Notes under the pieces: model-generated
The model's database searches: none
Told to the model about the DNA's origin: nothing
The model's input: only the letters and a program-made list of their open reading frames with translations
Position numbers and translations under genes: made by a program
Part shown: piece after piece, positions 1-10,183 of the stretch
Position numbering within the stretch: the stretch's first letter is position 1
How the letters are laid out: each line of letters opens with the position of its first letter
From: Pythium myriotylum
Lineage: Eukaryota; Oomycota; Peronosporomycetes; Pythiales; Pythiaceae
Length of the DNA stretch: 64,000 nucleotides
NCBI GenBank assembly: GCA_023091665.1
Contig: JALJCQ010000018.1
Location: forward strand, 124,001 to 188,000
Direction of reading: 5' to 3'

Positions 1-1013
1 CAAACGTAATCTGGCAGTGGTTTAGTGGAGCTTCCAATTAGTCTCTTTTGAAGTTGGAGTGTATCCTGTTGCAACGCGTGAAGCCCAATTTGTCCCCGTT
101 ACCTCGCAACAAAAGTCAGCTCAGCTCCCTCATTCAACCGACCAGGATTCAGATGACACGGAGCACGCAGGCAAGGAATGAAGACAGGAATTCGATGCCA
201 TGTACGTGATGAGAATTTGAGAATACAGTCGCGTAATGCCAAGCGAACAGTCTGTGTTTTGTGGTATTGTGATGTGTAATCCTTCCCCCGAAAAGTCTGA
301 GAACATCCACAGACGGTTCATAAGATTCAAATGCATTGGGAAGAAGTTGTATCAGTACGGTAAGGTTGTATCAACAACTATTGATTGCAATGTCACCTAC
401 TGGTCTTGACCATGACGACCATGCGAGATAAGTTTGTTGAGTAAGCACTTTGCCGGGGAGTTCGGTTTGGTCGGCCGGGAAGCGCTCGAGATGTAGATGG
501 GTGAACTTGTCCATCGTCATGGTGAGTCTGATGATCTCGTGGACGATGAGCTGCTCGGAGTTTGACGTCGAGGCATTAATTGGTTGTTTGTTGCCCGTGA
601 AGTGTGACGCCTGACTGGGTTCCAAAGGATCGGCCGCGTTAGAGGTTAAAGCTTTGGGTGGAGGAGTCGAGCGTACCAGAAACGATCAGTGGCAAGTACA
701 AAATGATTGACTGGCAATTACAGAGCACAAAAGCGTCGCAGAGTCCACCATGCGGCCTGGACATCGCCTACTGTAAAGCGCACCGATCAAGCATATCAAC
801 CATCGTTCACCCAATTGGGACAAGATCGCACCTTAACAAAGTGAATCGTACCTAAAAGGATTGCCTTTCACTCCTAAACATTGCACCGTGGCCGACAAAA
901 AGAAACAACGTAATGATCATCTCTTTCAATCCGAAATCAGACTTTGTAGTACTCGAAATCCATGGCTTTTCCCTCCATACACTGTACATGTCATTCAGCC
1001 TCCAGGTGCTCGC
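1..1013. other. No recognisable gene
   Basis: Only short unrelated open frames are seen on either strand, none with a recognisable motif. No repeat or RNA gene was identified. Confidence 0.5.
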
Positions 1014-1599
1014 GAGTACAGATTCGGACGAAATGTTATGACACCGAGGTTTTGAGGTTGAAATATTTGCGCCCACAGAATATTTAAACCAATCAGAGGG
1101 ATGTAGCCAACTCTGAATGTCATTGCCAGCAGTTTGTCAAGTGGGTCTGTCGACGGACACGCAAGGCACATCATTTGGTCATGATGACGTGGGTTCGAAT
1201 CCCGTCGCTGCTGTACTATGAAAAAGTTAAGGGAGCGTATGCTCCACTGTGGGTGCCGGGGTTCCCACACAGTAGCCCGGGCTGCTGGCGTCCCCCACAG
1301 CTCGCAATCTGAGTCTTGGCCGGAGTCACCCGATCCATCGTCGCCGTCTTGGCCGGATGCAGCGCTCTCGGGAGCCTGGTCGCTCACGCCCCACGAGAGA
1401 AAGCGTCGGAGCTGGTCTTCGGTGTCCATGACCAAAATGACTGCAGGCTCGGGCTGTGGTGGTCCACACCTATATGCACCGGTGATGATTGGTTAAAAAA
1501 TCTTGTATAGTGAGAAAAACTCGGACTTGGTTTTATGGGCCGAGAGGCGGTCAGCTAACCCTAGCTCGCTGTCATAACATTTCGTCCGAATCTGTACTC
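1014..1599. repeat. 30-bp perfect inverted repeat enclosing 586 bp
   Basis: Positions 1014-1043 and 1570-1599 are exact reverse complements over 30 bp (beginning GAGTACAGATTCGGACG on the left). The spacer holds the tRNA-like segment at 1127-1213. The arms could be terminal repeats of a small non-autonomous element or the two ends of an inverted duplication. No flanking target duplication was found. Confidence 0.6.
1127..1213 (+). other. tRNA-like relic or SINE head
   Basis: A box-B-like T-arm (GGGTTCGAATCCCG, 1191-1204) and a box-A-like D-arm (TTGTCAAGTGGG, 1134-1145, 11 of 12 consensus positions) lie about 50 bp apart. The ends CAGCAGT (1127-1133) and GCTGCTG (1207-1213) can pair as a 7-bp acceptor stem. 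A CATCAT/ATGATG hairpin sits where a long variable arm would be. I could not fit a normal anticodon arm, so this is more likely a degenerate tRNA or tRNA-derived SINE than a working gene. Confidence 0.3.
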
Positions 1600-1640
1600 C
1601 ACTTCTCACCATTATCGACACTTTCTGTAGATCTACACGA

Positions 1641-2800
1641 TTTCCAGACCAAATTGGCCAAAGTGATGGATCGGATTGGACAAAGCCAAAATCAAATTGG
1701 CACACCTGTGAATATCGATAATTTTGTGACCATCGCATTCAAAAGGGTATGTTCGCGGGTCAAACACGCGCGAAAAGGCGGGAAGATGCCTTGGACGCTC
1801 TCGACTGCGGTGCGTTTGCTTCTTTCCCTGCTTCTAGAATGAATCCGCGGCTTCTGAATCACGCATCGCACAACAGAGGAGAACGATGTCGTCGCGTCTG
1901 GAACACCACTGTCGTCCCAGGTACGGCACGAATCTTGTCGAGAGAGCTGTGAAGTAGCAGGTCACTTTCGCTTTTGCTTTTCACTGTGCAAGATGGGACA
2001 CTAGCGCCACATGAAAGAGACGCGCCAGCGCATCCTCAACGCCGCCCGCGACAACAAGGACTAGCTCCGAATCGCCGCCATGAACGGTGTTTCCGCGAGC
2101 ACCGCACGCAAATGGGTTCGGCGCGCCTTCGACACGGACATTTAGCAGCCGCACAAGGCTGAGAGCCTCGACATCACTGCCGACATATCCGAAGACCGTT
2201 TGGAGTATGCCAAGTACCGTTTCGGATCGCCCAAGGGTGACAATGTCGGCGACTTTGTGCGTGAGCTCCTTCGCGAAGTCGAGAAACCCACGTCGCTTTT
2301 TGACGTCGTGCTCGTGTATGAAAATGCGTCTGTGCACAACTCCGTGAAGGAAGTGATCAAGGAGGCAGAGTTTGTTGGCGTCCAAGCGATCCTGCTCTCG
2401 CCATACTCGCCCATGCTGAACCCGATTGAGAACGCCTTCTCTGTGTTCAAGTCCGAGGTGAAGACTTCTCTCGCCGAGCACCGTGACGAGACCCTCACAG
2501 TCCCCAGAGGAATCACCAAGACTGCGCACCGAGCGTCATGGCTCATGCGCGCTGCTGAGTACAGCTTGCCAGCGAAGGTTACGCCTGAGTTCTGCAAGAA
2601 CTGGGTGTGCCATACACGCGTTTTCCATTACTCAGCGCTCAATATGGAAGACGTTCAAGTTGGCGCGTGAACCTATGCCGGTACATATGTGTTTTCAAAG
2701 GCCTGTCGGACATAAGGATATAAGAGATCACGGGTAGTGCCAAATTGAATTTTGTTCCGTCCAATTCGATCGAGTGTTTCGTCCAATTTGGTTTGGAAAT
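1641..2800 (+). mobile_element. Degenerate Tc1/mariner-type DNA transposon
   Basis: Segments 1641-1704 and 2737-2800 are imperfect inverted repeats, about 77% identical over 64 bp by hand count, both containing CCAATTTGG and ending in GGAAAT when read outward. They enclose a broken DDE transposase (2011-2670). The exact outer ends and a TA target duplication could not be fixed. Its left arm lies just beyond the 30-bp inverted repeat at 1570-1599. Confidence 0.65.
2011..2670 (+). pseudogene. Tc1/mariner transposase pseudogene
   Basis: The 5' part encodes a helix-turn-helix-like segment (MKETRQRILNAARDN, then VSASTARKWVRRAF) broken by two in-frame stops. An open frame from 2200 carries the C-terminal half of the DDE_3 domain, with VYENASVHNS followed by SPYSPMLNPIENAFSVFKSE. 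The second catalytic Asp, normally in a DNA[SG]xH motif, is Glu here, and the region with the first catalytic Asp is missing, so the protein is too short for the family. This is a dead transposase. Confidence 0.75.
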
Positions 2801-3625
2801 GGTGTAACCCATTATTTTGGCGCCCCGTTCCAACAGAGTTTCCGTATCGACCAACGACTGGACCCGTCGATACGGTCAAGGCCGAGATTGGGGTTTGAAG
2901 GATTTGAAAGTTTTCCTCCGCGAAGCGATAGATGCAAAGCACGCAGAAGCGTACACCGCTGTTATATGTATCCAGCCTCGAAGATGACCATCAATGAGGC
3001 AGACAACAGTGGTCTGCTAACTGGACTTTCAGCAGCATCTTATGTCATTGGGAGAGTAAGATGATCATTCGTCACGGATTTTATCGGAAACGCGCCTGGA
3101 TATGATGCACTCGCGAGCGAACAGGATGGCTGATACGGCTAAAGGTATGCGATGGACATAATACTAGCACTCGACTCGAAGATGTCACGAGGAGACAGCA
3201 TTGCCAGCGAATCGCTTGCGGGGAGATCTAACTGTTACGATGCCCATAATTTCGTCTCTAGATTATTCACAATGGGAATGATTCATTTCCGTACCTCTTC
3301 GTTCATTTGAAATGAACGAGGAGGACTCGGTGGGATCGGAGTAGTGTCAGACGAGATCACTAGATATGCTGTCCGTACAGTTGTGCCTCGATCGTCACCA
3401 CTACCGAACGTTACCAAAGAACATCCCCAAAAATTCACGCTTCCACAATTTCTGGTGCATAAGTCTCCCTTTCACGGAGAACGTTTCAAGCTCGTACAGC
3501 AGATTCTAGCAGGCTTTCAAGTAGTAGCAGAAATCCAATGCAACGCTATGCCGATACAACATTGATATTTTTCATACGCGACCAATATATGCTTCGTATC
3601 ATTCACACCTTCTGTAACGAGTGAT
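2801..3625. other. Intergenic, nothing recognised
   Basis: No conserved coding frame, repeat or RNA gene is seen. The right part is the 3' flank of the minus-strand protease ending at 3626. Confidence 0.5.
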
Positions 3626-4408
3626 TTACACCCACGTAGCGTTTGGTGCAATCGACTGGATCCACTCCTTCACGTACGACACTTTCGAGTACACGCCCGG
3701 CTTGTTGGCACGACCACAACCATCGCCCCACGACACGACGCCGATGAGCACATCACCCGTCGGACGCTCAAGGAAGAGCGGTCCGCCCGAGTCTCCCTGG
3801 CACGAGTCCTTGTTGGTGACGCCACCGGCGCACACCATCGTCTCCGAGAGAGGGTATCCTGTGAGGCCCTTGGTCTTGCACTCGGCCATGGAGAGCACCG
3901 GGACATCGACACGAAGCAGCTCGTTAGACGGGTAGCCATTCTGGAACCAGTACTGTGTCTCGCGGGTGTTTCCCCAACCTGACACAGTGGCGGTCTCACC
4001 CACAAAGGTCTCCGGATCGGCGCTCAATAGTTTGATGGGTGTAATCGTCGAAGGCTGGTCCAACTCCAAGATGGCATAGTCGTAGGTGGAGGTAGCGTCG
4101 TTGTATTTGGGGTGCACAGTCTGCTTCTTGACCGCAAAGCGTTCGCCGTCAGCGCTGCCACTAGCGAAGTGAGTACCGACGGCGACAAACTTGGCGATGC
4201 TCTGGCAGTGGGCGGCCGTGAGCACATGAGTGGGCGAGATGAGCGCACCACCGCATTGCGTGCTTCCCGTGAGAGACTGGCGACTCCCTGTCTGGAAGGT
4301 CTTTGTGCCCGCTGGGACGACAGTGCCACCGAGGATGAGTGGCTTGATGTCGATCTGGGCGCTTGCGACGGCGGCGGTGGCGAGGACGAGGGCAGCGACG
4401 GTCTTCAT
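3626..4408 (-). CDS. Secreted trypsin-like serine protease (S1A), copy 1
   Basis: This 260-residue protein should cleave peptide bonds outside the cell. The chosen ATG begins MKTVAALVLATAAVASA, a clean signal peptide; an upstream in-frame ATG at 4462 would bury it. The catalytic triad is intact: His67 in LTAAHC, Asp110 in YDYAILEL and Ser207 in CQGDSGGP. Asp six residues before the Ser (KDSC) fills the S1-pocket position that gives trypsin specificity for Lys/Arg. Six cysteines match the three core trypsin disulfides. The mature N-terminus ILGG follows KPL, so the residue before the expected cut is Leu, not Lys/Arg. The last 90 or so codons are nucleotide-identical to the gene at 16243. An intact triad argues against a glucanase-inhibitor role. 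Confidence 0.93.
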   Translation of the reverse strand: MKTVAALVLATAAVASAQIDIKPLILGGTVVPAGTKTFQTGSRQSLTGSTQCGGALISPTHVLTAAHCQSIAKFVAVGTHFASGSADGERFAVKKQTVHPKYNDATSTYDYAILELDQPSTITPIKLLSADPETFVGETATVSGWGNTRETQYWFQNGYPSNELLRVDVPVLSMAECKTKGLTGYPLSETMVCAGGVTNKDSCQGDSGGPLFLERPTGDVLIGVVSWGDGCGRANKPGVYSKVSYVKEWIQSIAPNATWV

Positions 4409-6235
4409 GGTTGGCTTGTGCTTGGTCACTTGGTGGCAAATTGCAAAGTGAGAAGGTCTCATCCCAGAACTGCTATCCTCGTGTACGGGTCAAAAGCGTC
4501 TCAGGCAGTTTGTGCTGTAGGAAACCGGCCAACGATCAAGGAGAGACGGATCATGACGCAGCGCGCAGCCAATCTTAAGTTCTGCACACTGCCTATCTTC
4601 AACACACGATCATCGTGGAAAGGCGTACGGCTGTCCAGGTCAGAATCCAATGACTAAAGGCTGTCCACTTTGAAAGCAGATGAAGAGACGCTCATCTTAG
4701 GTCTTCGCCCCGCAGCACTTGTTTCTAACCGGGCATGGCTTCTGCTGAATTCATCAGGTCGCAACTAATACAATCGCTCGTGTCAACATCAACATTCATG
4801 TTTTCCGTTGCACTTGAGACGCTTACCTGAATCGCCACAAACCGCTCGATAGCTGACGAGAGAGGCCTCCATCTCTTCGTCTTACGACTGGTGGACATGA
4901 CAATGATGGATTGATCTGATTACGTCCATAGACGAGCCGTTGTGTCACGCATTGGAGCATGGAAGATACTGCAGATCATTCCTGATTGCTGACATTGGAG
5001 TCTCCCCGCATCCGACCTTGGCGCGATGTGTGTGGACTACTGTAGCACGAGGCTAAGACACCATGATGGGGAATTCAGCACTTTTGATTCCTAACCTCGG
5101 TGGCCAATGTGCACGTGTATGGTTATGGGTCGTCTTGACTAAAAAATCATGAGGAGTGGATATGATCAAGTATGATCCATCCGATGAAGTTTCGACAGTA
5201 GTCCAGATTACTTCACCCCGTTCAAATGATGGGAGTGGAGCTTTCCAAAGCACTAACACTATACAAAATCATATACTGGGATGTACAGAACACGGAGTCT
5301 AGACACCTCCGTATCCCGGTGTTCAAAATTTTCTTGTCGAGTTTCAACTTGGGAGTGTGGATATCTGGAAATCTGTGGGTGTTCGGGTTGCTCACATGTG
5401 TACCCCTGAAGTCTCAGGTGACACGTGACCTGTCTCTGTGACTCAGGGATCTGATAAAACACAAGGTTGATCATGGTCTCCGTGACCTCTTTTGGTCGTG
5501 ATCAGGTGCTAACCAACACCTCCTCTTCCTGTGCGATCCAAAATACGAGAAAAGGATGATACACGTATGACGCAACTGTACCTTCGTCAGCCATAGCGCA
5601 AAGGTTTAATAGACACTATCAATTGTTGCGACAGGAAGAAACCTGGTGCAGTGTAAACAGTAGCCATCGGTGGCCAATAATAAGCGCACGGAAATTTTCA
5701 ATCTTTTCCGAAATGAGAGAAATCACTCAAAAACTTTGCAGTCGTCAAGTATCAATATGCTGTGAGTTGGCGAGTTTGTGTTGCCGGGCCGGTTAAAACG
5801 ACCGATGTCATCAGTGTCTTCGAATGTTGTGCCTGCGAAGCAACTTGACAATCTTTCTGTCTCGGCATCTGTTCTTTGGAGACAGTGCCTACGTTAGAGA
5901 CCCTGCCGAAAGTAGCACAATGTCGTTATAGATCTAATAATGTGTCGTCTGACTTGAAGGAACACACGCTTTCGACACAGCTCAATTCCAGCTATCAGCG
6001 GGAGACGAATTCTTATTTTGTTGTTAGGACAACTGAACTCGCTTTGGTCTTACGACAGCGAGCAGGAATAAGAAAACTTCTGAACAATGCTTTTTTTCTA
6101 TTGTGCCGTGCTTTGCACGGTTTGGCTCTGAATCACTCTGTTTTTAATTGTTTTGTCTCTTACTGTAAATTTGGAATGGTCTGCCGGTTGTCAACGGGTT
6201 GTTGTGTTGTGAGTCTGTCTGCCAATTCGTTGTCG
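4409..6235. other. Intergenic; promoter side of protease copy 1
   Basis: No convincing gene is seen. A motif reading ATGACTAAAGGCTGTCCACT at 4651 recurs in related form upstream of the paralogue at 16243 (17304 and 17351), so it may be a retained promoter element. Reading frame 6236-6961 stays open upstream to 5876, but the upstream sequence does not look coding. Confidence 0.45.
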
Positions 6236-6961
6236 ATGGCAGTGACAACAGTTGCAGTGGCTCGTGCAGCCATGCGAGACTTCATGGCGGATGGATTCAC
6301 CGTGATTCGAGGGATCCTGAATGTGGATGAATTGGCTGGTGTTCTGCGTTCGGTGCAAGAAATACCAAGGTCTGCGTATCGCCCAATCTTTTTGGACATA
6401 CAACGTGATCAGATGGACGGGTTTCGACTACAGACGAAGTTGGACTTGCACTCGACGTTGGCTTTCCGTCGTTTCATTGCTGCGTTGGTCACAGAGTTTG
6501 ACAGCAGGTGGGTCGTGAAAGAGTTGAGCGTTTTGTTGTCTCTTCCCGGTGGTGCAGTCCAGGCTGTACATCGCGATCTTCCTGTCGAAGATGTGACTTG
6601 GGCTCGATTGAAAACGGGATCGATGCCTGGTGGACTTTTTGTTGCGTTGATGGCGGATACGAGTGTTCGGATGTACCGCGGTTGTTTTGCGGAAGCAGAC
6701 GAGGAGAGAGCTGTTGACGTGGTTGTTCAGCCTGGTGATATTGTTTTGTTTCGTGGAGATGTGGCACATTGTAGATTGAGCTACAGTGCAGTGAACTTTC
6801 GTTTGCATGCATTTCTTCCGTTCGTGGAACGCAAATTCGCGTCGATGTTACTGAAGCCGTGTTATTCAAGGAGTACAGTTGTCGGTGGTGTGGTTCAAAG
6901 TCACGAAAGAAGAAGACAATCCAAAATCATGAACGTCGGCGTCACGGGAATCCCAGCTTAG
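6236..6961 (+). CDS. 2-oxoglutarate/Fe(II)-dependent oxygenase-like protein
   Basis: The frame from ATG 6236 encodes a double-stranded beta-helix oxygenase resembling phytanoyl-CoA hydroxylase-type enzymes. The iron ligands are visible as His112-x-Asp114 (QAVHRDLP) and the distal His178 (FRGDVAHCR), with Arg189 (NFRLHAF) placed to bind 2-oxoglutarate. The frame runs out of homology near residue 202. A different frame then continues with two C2H2 zinc fingers (6844-7188), so a one-base shift near 6842-6850 probably separates the halves of one protein. The substrate is unknown. The pairing with DNA-binding fingers suggests a nucleic acid or chromatin target, but that is inference. A helicase relic lies downstream, so it may belong to a mobile element. 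Confidence 0.6.
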   Translation: MAVTTVAVARAAMRDFMADGFTVIRGILNVDELAGVLRSVQEIPRSAYRPIFLDIQRDQMDGFRLQTKLDLHSTLAFRRFIAALVTEFDSRWVVKELSVLLSLPGGAVQAVHRDLPVEDVTWARLKTGSMPGGLFVALMADTSVRMYRGCFAEADEERAVDVVVQPGDIVLFRGDVAHCRLSYSAVNFRLHAFLPFVERKFASMLLKPCYSRSTVVGGVVQSHERRRQSKIMNVGVTGIPA

Positions 6962-7188
6962 GTGATGCAAGAAAGCGAGCTCGTGAGCTTGACCACGTAT
7001 CGACAAGATGTGATAGTTGTGGTGATGTGCTGCCAAGTCAGAGTGCATTGCGGCAGCACAAGCTACGTCATGTGCGTGATGAAGTGCAGTCGTCCAGGTA
7101 CACAATTTGCCAATCACAGTTCAGCGTACGTGAGCTTGCATTGTCTCTCGTACGTCATCAATTGATTTTTGTTATTTTGTTCATGTAA
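6844..7188 (+). pseudogene. C2H2 zinc-finger segment, frame-shifted from the oxygenase
   Basis: This frame encodes two classical fingers: YSCRWCG followed by HERRRH (C-x2-C-x12-H-x4-H), and TRCDSCG followed by HKLRH (C-x2-C-x12-H-x3-H). It has no ATG of its own and overlaps the end of the oxygenase frame, so it is best read as the C-terminal DNA-binding part of the same ancestral protein, now out of frame. A short intron or a sequencing indel could also explain the shift. Confidence 0.6.
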
Positions 7189-7743
7189 TTTTCACCAATC
7201 TTTAGTGAAACTGTTCGTGAGACAGTTCTGGCTGCCGATGTGCTGTTTGTCATTGGATAATTTTACTATGGAATGTTGTACCTGAGGAGCTCGTTTCTAA
7301 ACAAACACGACTAAAGGCACATTGTCCCATCGCGCGTCGACGTTTACGATTGTATCGACGAGTGGCGTCGAGATCGGTGCCCCCGTGAGCTACGGCGATG
7401 TGATTGTGTTGTAGATGATCGTGGGCGCGTGTGGAACAACAAGATTGGCGTTGGATCGACGACGTTGAATGGGTATAATCAACACACTCAGTCAGACTGG
7501 CGTCGATAGACTTGACTCGATGCTGTGGTCATACACATATTGTTTCGAGTAGAATGTGTGCTCGGCGTAGCCGTGTGCCCACTGATGGGACGGAGCCGAG
7601 TGCATGTCGCTTGACGTACGTCTCGTGCACCTCTTGCTGTTGAGTGTTGCTCACACAAGGAACTCGTGGAGACGAGTATGTTGGGGGCAAACAGTCGTGT
7701 CTTGTCGTTAAGAAAAAACCATGCATTATCATGAACACGATAG
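7189..7743. other. Spacer between zinc-finger relic and helicase relic
   Basis: No convincing coding frame or repeat is seen. The minus-strand open frames here have no recognisable motifs. Confidence 0.4.
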
Positions 7744-8059
7744 CTATTCAGTGTCATGGCGAGTGATGTCATCGACCGCTTCGACGACATCCGTATCGGG
7801 TGTGAAGTGCTTTTTGAGTTCGTCGATTTGGAGAGGCTCAACAAGGAACAGGCGACTCGTCGTTCTCACACGTGTTACAGCAACGTAGAACGATGCTTTT
7901 TGTGGTGATCGACGTGTAGAGTGAATCATCGGTCCCAGTATCATCTGGTTGACAGTCAACCGTTGGGATTTTTCTGTTGTTATTGCGTACGCTGGAATGA
8001 GCGGGAGTTGAGTGATGGTTACTGAGAAAGTTCGACTCGGCATTTTGATAGATACACTT
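7744..8059 (-). pseudogene. PIF1-type helicase, C-terminal fragment
   Basis: The frame encodes the end of a superfamily-1B helicase: AYAITTEKSQRLTVNQ matches the motif usually written AxTxHKSQGxT, and SFYVAVTRVRT matches motif VI. The conserved Gly after KSQ is Arg. The fragment stops where the chromovirus begins, and its partner lies on the far side at 14119-15089 on the same strand. The 5-bp duplication CACTT at 8055-8059 and 14114-14118 shows the two were continuous before insertion. PIF1-like helicases are common in Helitrons and in chromosomes; no Rep domain is visible here. Confidence 0.8.
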
Positions 8060-8757
8060 TGTCGACTTCTCGCTCGGGGTCGACTTAGAGGCGCAGTTGT
8101 TTTGGTGGAGGAAGCGGTACGAAGGAGTTGGCGGACTAGTTACTGGTGTGCTTGACTTGGTCGGTGTGTGGATGTGGACTTGTTGCTTGGAGGGCAAATG
8201 TTGGAATGCTATTGTTTTTTAGTTGTGTTTTTTGGTGCCCTCACTTTTCTTTTCTTCCTAGTGCTCCGCCCTAGGATACTCACCATGTTGTCGTAGATGC
8301 AGCACGTAGAGACTGATCGCGGGGTCCGCGATCAGCGGCGGCGCGCCGGGGCACCGTTCGGCGTGCGTGGAGACGCACGCTCACTCGTGGGTGAGGAGAT
8401 CGCCTTCTCACGGTAGTCCTTGCGGAGTCTTGGCGACGAGCGTATCGGCTCACGTCGATGCGCAATCGCCGTGAGCCGGGCAGAGCGCGTGGTCGCCTGT
8501 GGCGATGGTGCAGTTGACGTTGCAGCACGTGTGGCTCGGGATGAGCGGCAGCCATCATCAGTGAGCCGGGCGGCAGCTGCGGCAGGCTCGGAGGCTCGTG
8601 GTTCTTGTTGCCGCCCTGCTTCGGTGAGCGGGGCAGAGACTCCTGGTTGAGCGGCCGCGCTCAGTCGCGGCTGAGCAGCACGACGTTGACCATGATCAGC
8701 ACGCTGCTGATCGTGTCCAACGCCGGGCAGATTGCGAGCGAGTAGCTGCGGCTGACA
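8060..8757 (-). repeat. LTR of the 6-kb chromovirus (3' LTR in element sense)
   Basis: 698 bp, TG...CA bounded, almost identical to 13416-14113. The pol frame continues into it as far as 8332, past the chromodomain. Confidence 0.92.
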
Positions 8758-10183
8758 TTCCCCCGTCGTTGAGATGCGCTTGGCGCGTTGTTGCTCCCGC
8801 AGCTCCTTCAGTAGTCGAGGCCAGTGCACCACGTGCTTGATGTCCTTCTCTCGTTCCCATGTACACTCAGTCATCGGCTCACCAAGCCACTTGACGAGGT
8901 ACTCATATTTGCGATTGAACTGGCGCTTCCGGACGAGGCGCTCGATCACCCGCATGCCGTCGTCGTCCTCGTTGTCGGGAAGTTCGACGTGTGTCTCCTT
9001 GGACCGCGGCCGCGTCCTGAAGCGGTCGTGCTGCTCTGGGTAAGGGATGAGTAGTTCGACGTTGAAGGACGGATGCACGTCACGCAGTTTCTTTGGCAGC
9101 TTTAGTCTAGCGACGTTCTCGTGTACCATGAACTCGATCTCAAATGGTCCGACGTATTGAGCACTCAACTTGACTTTCTTCAAGGCGGTGTCATGCGTTA
9201 CCTTCTTTAGCGACAAATGTTCGGTTTTTAGTAGAACGAGATCGCCAGCCTTGAACTCAGATTCGGCACGGCGCTTATCATAGTATTTCTTCTGGCGCTG
9301 CTTGGCGTCCAGCAGCGCTTGCTGTGCCTGCTCGACCACGACCCGGTGGCGTTCAGCAAACTGTTTGGCGAACTCAGCTTTGGTCTGTCGTTGGCGCCTT
9401 GCTGCAGGGTCACGTGGTTGAACGACAGGGTTGCTCGTCTTGCGTCCACAGTCGATCTCAAACGGCGTGAGTCCCGTTGATGCGCTCACGAGAGTAGCGT
9501 GGGCGTACTCAATCGTGCCGAGGAGCTTGGCCCAGTCATCGCCATGCACACTAGTCAAACACCGGAGAGAGTCCTCGAGCACACGGTTCTGACGTTCGAC
9601 CTGACCGTCAGCTTGAGCGCGATGCGCCGTCGTCATGTGCAACTTGACGTTCATGAGTTTCATAAGCTCACCCCAGAACATGCCTGTGAACTTAGGATCA
9701 CGATCGCTAACGATCACTTGCGCAGGCCATGGTGCCGCACGACAGAATCGAAGAAAACGCGAGCACAGTCTGCTGCAGTTGCCGTTGTGTGCATCGGCGC
9801 ATACTTGGCTCGTTTGGAGAGCAAGTCGACAGCGACCTGGATACAGTCGAACCCGTTCAACACCGGCAGCCCCGTGATGTAGTCTAGGCCCACGTGCTGC
9901 CAGCACTCCGACGGGACGTCGAGCGGCAGCAGCTTCCCTTTCTTCCTCAAGCTCGGCACTTTGAACTTAGCACAACTCAGACAGCTTCGCACGTAGTCGT
10001 TGACGTCTTGCTCGAGTTCGTCCCAAAAGTACCATTGTTGTAGCTTGCGAGAGTCCGCGGCACACCTGGGTGCTCTGACCCGTCGTGGAACTCGGCAAGT
10101 ACTTTTGTCCTTAGCATATAGTCGTTAGGTACGACCAGTCGGTCCACATCGCCGTCAGACTGGAGGTACACGAGCCCTTCACG
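8332..10183 (-). pseudogene. Chromovirus integrase and chromodomain, frame-shifted
   Basis: Three frames together carry an integrase. The segment around 9977-10171 resembles the N-terminal zinc-binding region. Frame 9714-9992 has CLSCAK and the first catalytic Asp in GLDYITGLP. Frame 8332-9906 has the second Asp in VSDRDPKFTG, the Glu in GQVERQNR, and a chromodomain (RVIERLVRKRQFNRKYEYLV, then KWLGEPMTECTW). Frames change near 9990 and 9740, and a stop at 10181-10183 cuts this part from the reverse transcriptase frame. Chromodomains guide integration to chromatin in this group. The frame ends inside the LTR. Confidence 0.88.

Noticed and set aside
995..1435. 146-codon minus-strand frame
   Set aside because: The stretch QQRRDSNPRHHDQ is the usual false translation of a tRNA-like T-arm, not a protein.
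3626..4408. Glucanase-inhibitor protein (triad-less S1 homologue)
   Set aside because: His, Asp and Ser of the triad are all intact here and in the other copies, so active proteases are more likely.
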